Positions 4,642 to 7,028 of a stretch of 7,028 nt of DNA are shown piece by piece (the stretch's first letter is position 1; each line of letters opens with the position of its first letter). The position numbers and the translations under genes were made by a program. Origin of the DNA: Planctomycetes bacterium RIFCSPHIGHO2_12_FULL_52_36 (GTDB lineage Bacteria; Planctomycetota; Brocadiia; Brocadiales; Bathyanammoxibiaceae); assembly GCA_001828545.1 (NCBI GenBank), contig MHYW01000041.1, positions 1-7,028 of the forward strand, in the 5' to 3' direction. The notes under the pieces were generated by a model. That model had not been told where the DNA came from and did no database searches. It saw only the letters and a list, made by a program, of their open reading frames with translations.

Positions 4642-6654
4642 TTAGCCTCCCTCTTTTACGGTCAGCGTAAAATTTTGTGAGCCATGGAGTATCCAGTCCA
4701 CTGGTCTCTTGCTGACGAGCTCCTCCGTGAGACGGCCAATCCCGCCCTGGTTGGGAAAGGACATTATTGAGAGGAGGGAGGAGGGTAGAGAGGGTAGGGG
4801 CTTGCCTCTATAAGTAATCCCCCTCTTTGGGAGTACAGCCCTTACTATGAGGTTGGTATTGGGTTCCGCCTCCTCAAGTATTTTTATCAGGTGTTCCAGG
4901 CTTGTTGGGAGGAATTTCTCTGGCGCCCTGGAGCGCTCCAGGGCCTGGCTGGTATCTGCGTTACAGGCGTCCACCGTTATAGTACTCCCCGGGGACACGT
5001 CCAGTGGTATCTGAAGAGGTACGGTTATTACTACAGGTTCCTTGCCGAAGGGTCTGACAGTCACAAATAGCTGGACCGTTTCCCCCGGCCCTACCTCTCT
5101 GGTTTCTACCTTTATATCCTCAATATAGGCCAGTCTCCTTTCGTCCGAGACCTTAGCCTCCAGGGATATCCTCTTAATACTCGCCTCCTGGAACGGGTTG
5201 TTCATTATCAGGGCAATGGGCTGGGTGATATGATAGACCGGAAACCACGTGGGATGGGGTTCGTAGTAGATGTTCTCTACCTTTACTGGTCTATCCCGCC
5301 CTTCCATCTCTATGGAGAGGGAGAGCCTTACGGTCTTATCACCGGCCTGCCTCTCTGTGGCAAGTAGGGCACTCTCAGAGGCCCATTGGAAGAGATTCTG
5401 TGTCAGGAATCTGTCCTTCACCACCTCAAAGTTGTATTCTACCTTCTGGTCACCTGCTACTTTTATGGTGCAGGGTATCAGGGCTGAAAACTGGCCCAGG
5501 GTGCCTGCCAGGGCCGCCTTACTGTCCTGGAATATCCTCCCTATGATTCTGGTAGGACTGGCAAGTTTTAACGAGGTGCTCTGGATGGGTATAACGGCAT
5601 GGACATGGGCCCCAGCCACGGGTATATCGGTCTTGCCTGCCTGGATGAAGGGGTGTCCAAAGGCCAGGATGCTGTCCCCCAGGCGATAGGTAAGGGTACC
5701 AACGGCCGAGGCGTTTATATCCCCCCTGGCCAGGACGGTGGCTATGGCCGCCCCTGGTACCATCTCTACTGCCTCTATCTGGAGTGTCCCCGCCTGCCCA
5801 CCTTCTGCCGTAAGAGGCCCGGCCATTTGAACTTTTGAACCGTTAACCCCTTGGACTTCTGCTGTCTCGTCCCCCATCGGTACGGGGCCATGGGGTGTAC
5901 CCCCCCCTCCCTGCACGGGGAAGAGGCCGTACCTCTCTAACCCTTCCGACATCTGCTTGAGGACTCGCTGGTCAAAGCCACCCACCATCAAAGGCGTCTT
6001 TATTGGTACCATCCTCAGGATGGGCTGTTTACTCGGGTCCGATGGGAATGACCACCCTTCCCGAGCCAGGGCCTCTCTTACGTCTATTTCATACGGTCCC
6101 AGGGGCGATTCCCAGACTGCCGGGGGCATATATCTGCCTGGGGCGGAAGCAAGTTCTTTCTCTTCCTTTTTGTCGCCAGTTCCGCCTGAGGCGGAAGTTG
6201 CCTCCCCGACCTCCAGCACCCTTAGCATCTCCTTGATGGGTGTTACCCCCGCTATGGCCTCCTTTGCAAAACCCCATCCATAAGAGACTGCGCCAATGAC
6301 CTTGTCCTCCACGTACACCGGGCTGCCGCTCATCCCTGAAATGACGCCTGTCTTTTCCAGGGGCCCACCCGAGAGCTTCACCAGTATCATGTCGTTCTTG
6401 GTTTCCCAGTTCTTCAGGACCCCCAATATTTCTACGTCAAACTCCTCTATTTTGTCTCCGGAGAAGACCGTCTTGCCATATCCCTTCATCCCTGGCCTTA
6501 GCTCGTCTACGTTGAGGAACACGTCGGTGGTGGGGCCACTACCGATGGGGCCTGTATCTACCGTCCCGAGGGCCATTGGACAGCAGGCGGTGAGCAGTAG
6601 GCAGTAGGCAGTAAGTAGTAGACCGTAAATTTTATACTTGTTTAAGCAAGCCAT
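4642..6654 (-). CDS. exported SpoIVB-type peptidase S55-domain protein
   Basis: I choose the ATG at 6654 (670 residues). An in-frame TTG at 6726 would add 24 residues translated from repeat DNA. The N-terminus is a signal sequence (KYK, then YGLLLTAYCLLLTACC); LTAC fits a lipobox with Cys24, and ALG before TVD is an alternative cleavage site. After DVFLNVDELRPGMKGYG comes a block that matches the Ser half of SpoIVB: EEFDVEILG, MILVKLSG, then GMSGSPVYVEDKVIGAVSYG with candidate nucleophile Ser111. A linker (about 145-300) contains the SASGG repeat at 154-158. GDSILAFGHPF, with candidate His334, follows near 326-336, then GRIFQDSKAALAGTLGQ, which resembles the SpoIVB segment after its His. In SpoIVB the His half comes first, so the halves look permuted. 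The rest (about 455-565) is beta-rich with EVGPGETVQLFVTVRP. It is first in an operon with the propeller gene. Protease activity is inferred, not shown. Confidence 0.85.
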   Translation of the reverse strand: MACLNKYKIYGLLLTAYCLLLTACCPMALGTVDTGPIGSGPTTDVFLNVDELRPGMKGYGKTVFSGDKIEEFDVEILGVLKNWETKNDMILVKLSGGPLEKTGVISGMSGSPVYVEDKVIGAVSYGWGFAKEAIAGVTPIKEMLRVLEVGEATSASGGTGDKKEEKELASAPGRYMPPAVWESPLGPYEIDVREALAREGWSFPSDPSKQPILRMVPIKTPLMVGGFDQRVLKQMSEGLERYGLFPVQGGGGTPHGPVPMGDETAEVQGVNGSKVQMAGPLTAEGGQAGTLQIEAVEMVPGAAIATVLARGDINASAVGTLTYRLGDSILAFGHPFIQAGKTDIPVAGAHVHAVIPIQSTSLKLASPTRIIGRIFQDSKAALAGTLGQFSALIPCTIKVAGDQKVEYNFEVVKDRFLTQNLFQWASESALLATERQAGDKTVRLSLSIEMEGRDRPVKVENIYYEPHPTWFPVYHITQPIALIMNNPFQEASIKRISLEAKVSDERRLAYIEDIKVETREVGPGETVQLFVTVRPFGKEPVVITVPLQIPLDVSPGSTITVDACNADTSQALERSRAPEKFLPTSLEHLIKILEEAEPNTNLIVRAVLPKRGITYRGKPLPSLPSSLLSIMSFPNQGGIGRLTEELVSKRPVDWILHGSQNFTLTVKEGG
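4646..4651 (-). promoter_or_regulatory. ribosome binding site for the propeller gene
   Basis: GGGAGG on the minus strand overlaps the last codons of the upstream S55 gene and ends 10 nt before the TTG at 4635. No in-frame ATG or GTG lies between the TTG and the hydrophobic segment, so this site decides the start and points to translational coupling of the two genes. Confidence 0.6.
6181..6195 (-). repeat. 15-bp near-palindrome encoding SASGG
   Basis: This is the fourth copy of TCCGCCTGAGGCGGA, in the linker between the Ser block and the His block of the S55-domain protein (residues 154-158, context ATSASGGTGDKK). A charged, flexible linker can tolerate such an insertion. Confidence 0.85.
6581..6622 (-). 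repeat. six-unit heptamer repeat encoding the signal peptide core
   Basis: Six consecutive 7-bp units on the + strand (CAGCAGG, CGGTGAG, CAGTAGG, CAGTAGG, CAGTAAG, TAGTAGA) overlap the coding sequence of the S55 protein's signal peptide. Three heptamers equal seven codons, so the translation has a 7-residue period: LLTAYCL followed by LLTACCP. The repeat therefore supplies the hydrophobic core and the candidate lipobox. Confidence 0.8.
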
Positions 6655-6660
6655 ATTTCT

Positions 6661-6666
6661 ATTATA
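6661..6666 (-). promoter_or_regulatory. possible secondary -10 box at the S55 start
   Basis: The minus strand reads TATAAT seven bases before the ATG at 6654. Used as a -10 element it would give a leaderless or nearly leaderless transcript. No convincing -35 lies 17 bp upstream (CCCATT), so this is a weak candidate next to the better promoter at 6811-6839. Confidence 0.25.
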
Positions 6667-6715
6667 GGGAGCAGGGGGGAGAGAATGGGGAATACAGAAT
6701 TCGGAATTCAGAATA
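6667..6715. repeat. seven-unit heptamer repeat, GGAATA/CAGAATT type
   Basis: From 6667 the + strand divides into seven 7-bp units that drift from GGGAGCA through GAGAATG and GGGAATA to CAGAATT, CGGAATT and CAGAATA. The stretch lies in the leader of the S55 operon. Its 3' part, AGAATTCGGAATTCAG (6696-6711), pairs with 6744-6759 at 15 of 16 positions. Confidence 0.65.
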
Positions 6716-6731
6716 CCCACTTTCAACTTCT

Positions 6732-6759
6732 GGATTCTGACTACTGAATTCTGAATTCT
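6732..6759. repeat. four-unit heptamer repeat, GAATTCT type
   Basis: Units GGATTCT, GACTACT, GAATTCT and GAATTCT follow in exact 7-bp register. The second is identical to the unit at 2012-2018, so two heptamer types are mixed within one array. With 6696-6711 it can form a 16-bp stem around a 32-nt loop in the operon leader. On the + strand a T-run follows (6759-6765), giving an AT-rich terminator-like outline of doubtful meaning. Confidence 0.7.
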
Positions 6760-6769
6760 TTTTTTCTTG

Positions 6770-6804
6770 CTACTCCCTACTCCCTAACCCCTGGTCCCTG
6801 GTTC
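6770..6804. repeat. five-unit heptamer repeat, CTACTCC to CTGGTCC
   Basis: Five 7-bp units (CTACTCC twice, then CTAACCC, CTGGTCC, CTGGTTC) run up to the predicted transcription start of the minus-strand operon. The array would form the first part of its 5' leader. Confidence 0.7.
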
Positions 6805-6810
6805 TCGCGG

Positions 6811-6839
6811 AGTCTATCAGTTTCCACGCCTTTTGTCAA
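6811..6839 (-). promoter_or_regulatory. sigma70-type promoter of the S55/propeller operon
   Basis: On the minus strand a perfect TTGACA -35 (6839-6834) is followed after exactly 17 bp by TAGACT (6816-6811), which matches TATAAT at four of six positions. Transcription would start near 6804 and give a leader of about 150 nt made almost entirely of heptamer repeats before the ATG at 6654. It is divergent from the promoter at 6857-6885, with only 17 bp between the two -35 boxes. Confidence 0.65.
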
Positions 6840-6856
6840 ACCTTACCCCGTGCAGG

Positions 6857-6885
6857 TTGATATTAGCCCTATGAACTGGTATAAT
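6857..6885 (+). promoter_or_regulatory. sigma70-type promoter of tsaC
   Basis: TTGATA (6857-6862), a 17-bp spacer and a perfect TATAAT (6880-6885) form a near-consensus promoter. The start point would be near 6892, leaving only about 12 nt before the ATG at 6904. That leader (GTTGAAAAAACA) has no Shine-Dalgarno sequence, so translation probably starts on a very short or leaderless-type mRNA. Confidence 0.75.
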
Positions 6886-6903
6886 CTTTTAGTTGAAAAA
6901 ACA

Positions 6904-7028
6904 ATGAATGCGAGACTACTGGATATAAAAGACAAAGACAGATACCGGGACTACCTCCAGGAGGCGGCCGAGGCACTGAGGTCTGGGGAGATTGTGGCCT
7001 TCCCTACTGAGACGGTTTACGGCCTCGG
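6904..7028 (+). CDS. tsaC: L-threonylcarbamoyladenylate synthase, N-terminal part
   Basis: The first 41 residues begin MNARLLDIKDKDRYRDY and run off the window. The block EIVAFPTETVYGLG (residues 28-41) is the hallmark N-terminal motif of the YrdC/TsaC/Sua5 family. These enzymes condense threonine, bicarbonate and ATP to threonylcarbamoyl-AMP, the donor for the t6A37 modification of ANN-decoding tRNAs in the cytoplasm. About 27 residues before the motif fits bacterial members. The short TsaC and long Sua5 forms differ at the C-terminus, which is not visible, so the subtype is open. The ATG at 6904 is the only in-frame ATG in the visible part and follows a strong promoter closely. Confidence 0.9.
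   Translation, partial: MNARLLDIKDKDRYRDYLQEAAEALRSGEIVAFPTETVYGL

Noticed and set aside
6655..6726. N-terminal extension of the S55 protein from a TTG at 6726
   Set aside because: The added 24 residues (LNSEFCIPHS and neighbours) are translated directly from the heptamer array, there is no ribosome binding site before the TTG, and the downstream ATG opens a normal signal peptide.
6581..6804. CRISPR array
   Set aside because: Units are only 7 bp, contiguous and degenerate, with no spacers of unique sequence and no cas genes.

Overview
The window looks like a piece of a bacterial chromosome of moderate GC content (roughly mid-50s % by eye), most likely from an uncultivated Planctomycetota-like lineage. 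That is a low-to-moderate confidence inference. It rests on the GroEL sequence (the QKSFGSP block, FDKGYLSPYF followed by NPQTMQTVLEEPY), on the pair of exported proteins, which resembles genes I associate with planctomycete and acidobacterial genomes, and on the dense short repeats. No phage, plasmid, transposase or CRISPR gene is visible.

Layout: (1) 1-145 holds a perfect 28-bp palindrome, a sigma70-type promoter and a strong ribosome binding site. (2) 146-1786 (+) is a complete 546-residue GroEL chaperonin with no groES directly upstream and no CIRCE operator. (3) 1787-2196 is a gene-free convergent spacer filled with GC-rich hairpins, a heptamer repeat and a second 29-bp palindrome of the same family as the one at position 1. 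(4) 2197-6654 (-) is a two-gene operon for exported proteins: first a SpoIVB/S55-type peptidase-domain protein with a possible lipoprotein signal, then, six bases after its stop, a large secreted seven-repeat beta-propeller protein with C-terminal Ig/Fn3-like domains. (5) 6655-6903 is a divergent promoter region. (6) 6904-7028 (+) is the start of a TsaC/Sua5 (YrdC) gene for the t6A tRNA modification, cut off by the window end.

The two minus-strand genes appear to form a co-expressed cell-envelope or periplasmic module. GroEL and TsaC are housekeeping functions with their own promoters, and nothing in the sequence ties them to that module.

The most unusual features are these. The S55 catalytic halves appear in permuted order (Ser half before His half) compared with SpoIVB. 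Several degenerate tandem repeats keep a 7-bp period, and two of them are translated as the hydrophobic signal segments of both exported proteins. A 15-bp near-palindrome has entered coding sequence four times, always in the orientation lacking a TGA. REP-like palindromes with shared GTAGGGGCG ends bracket groEL.
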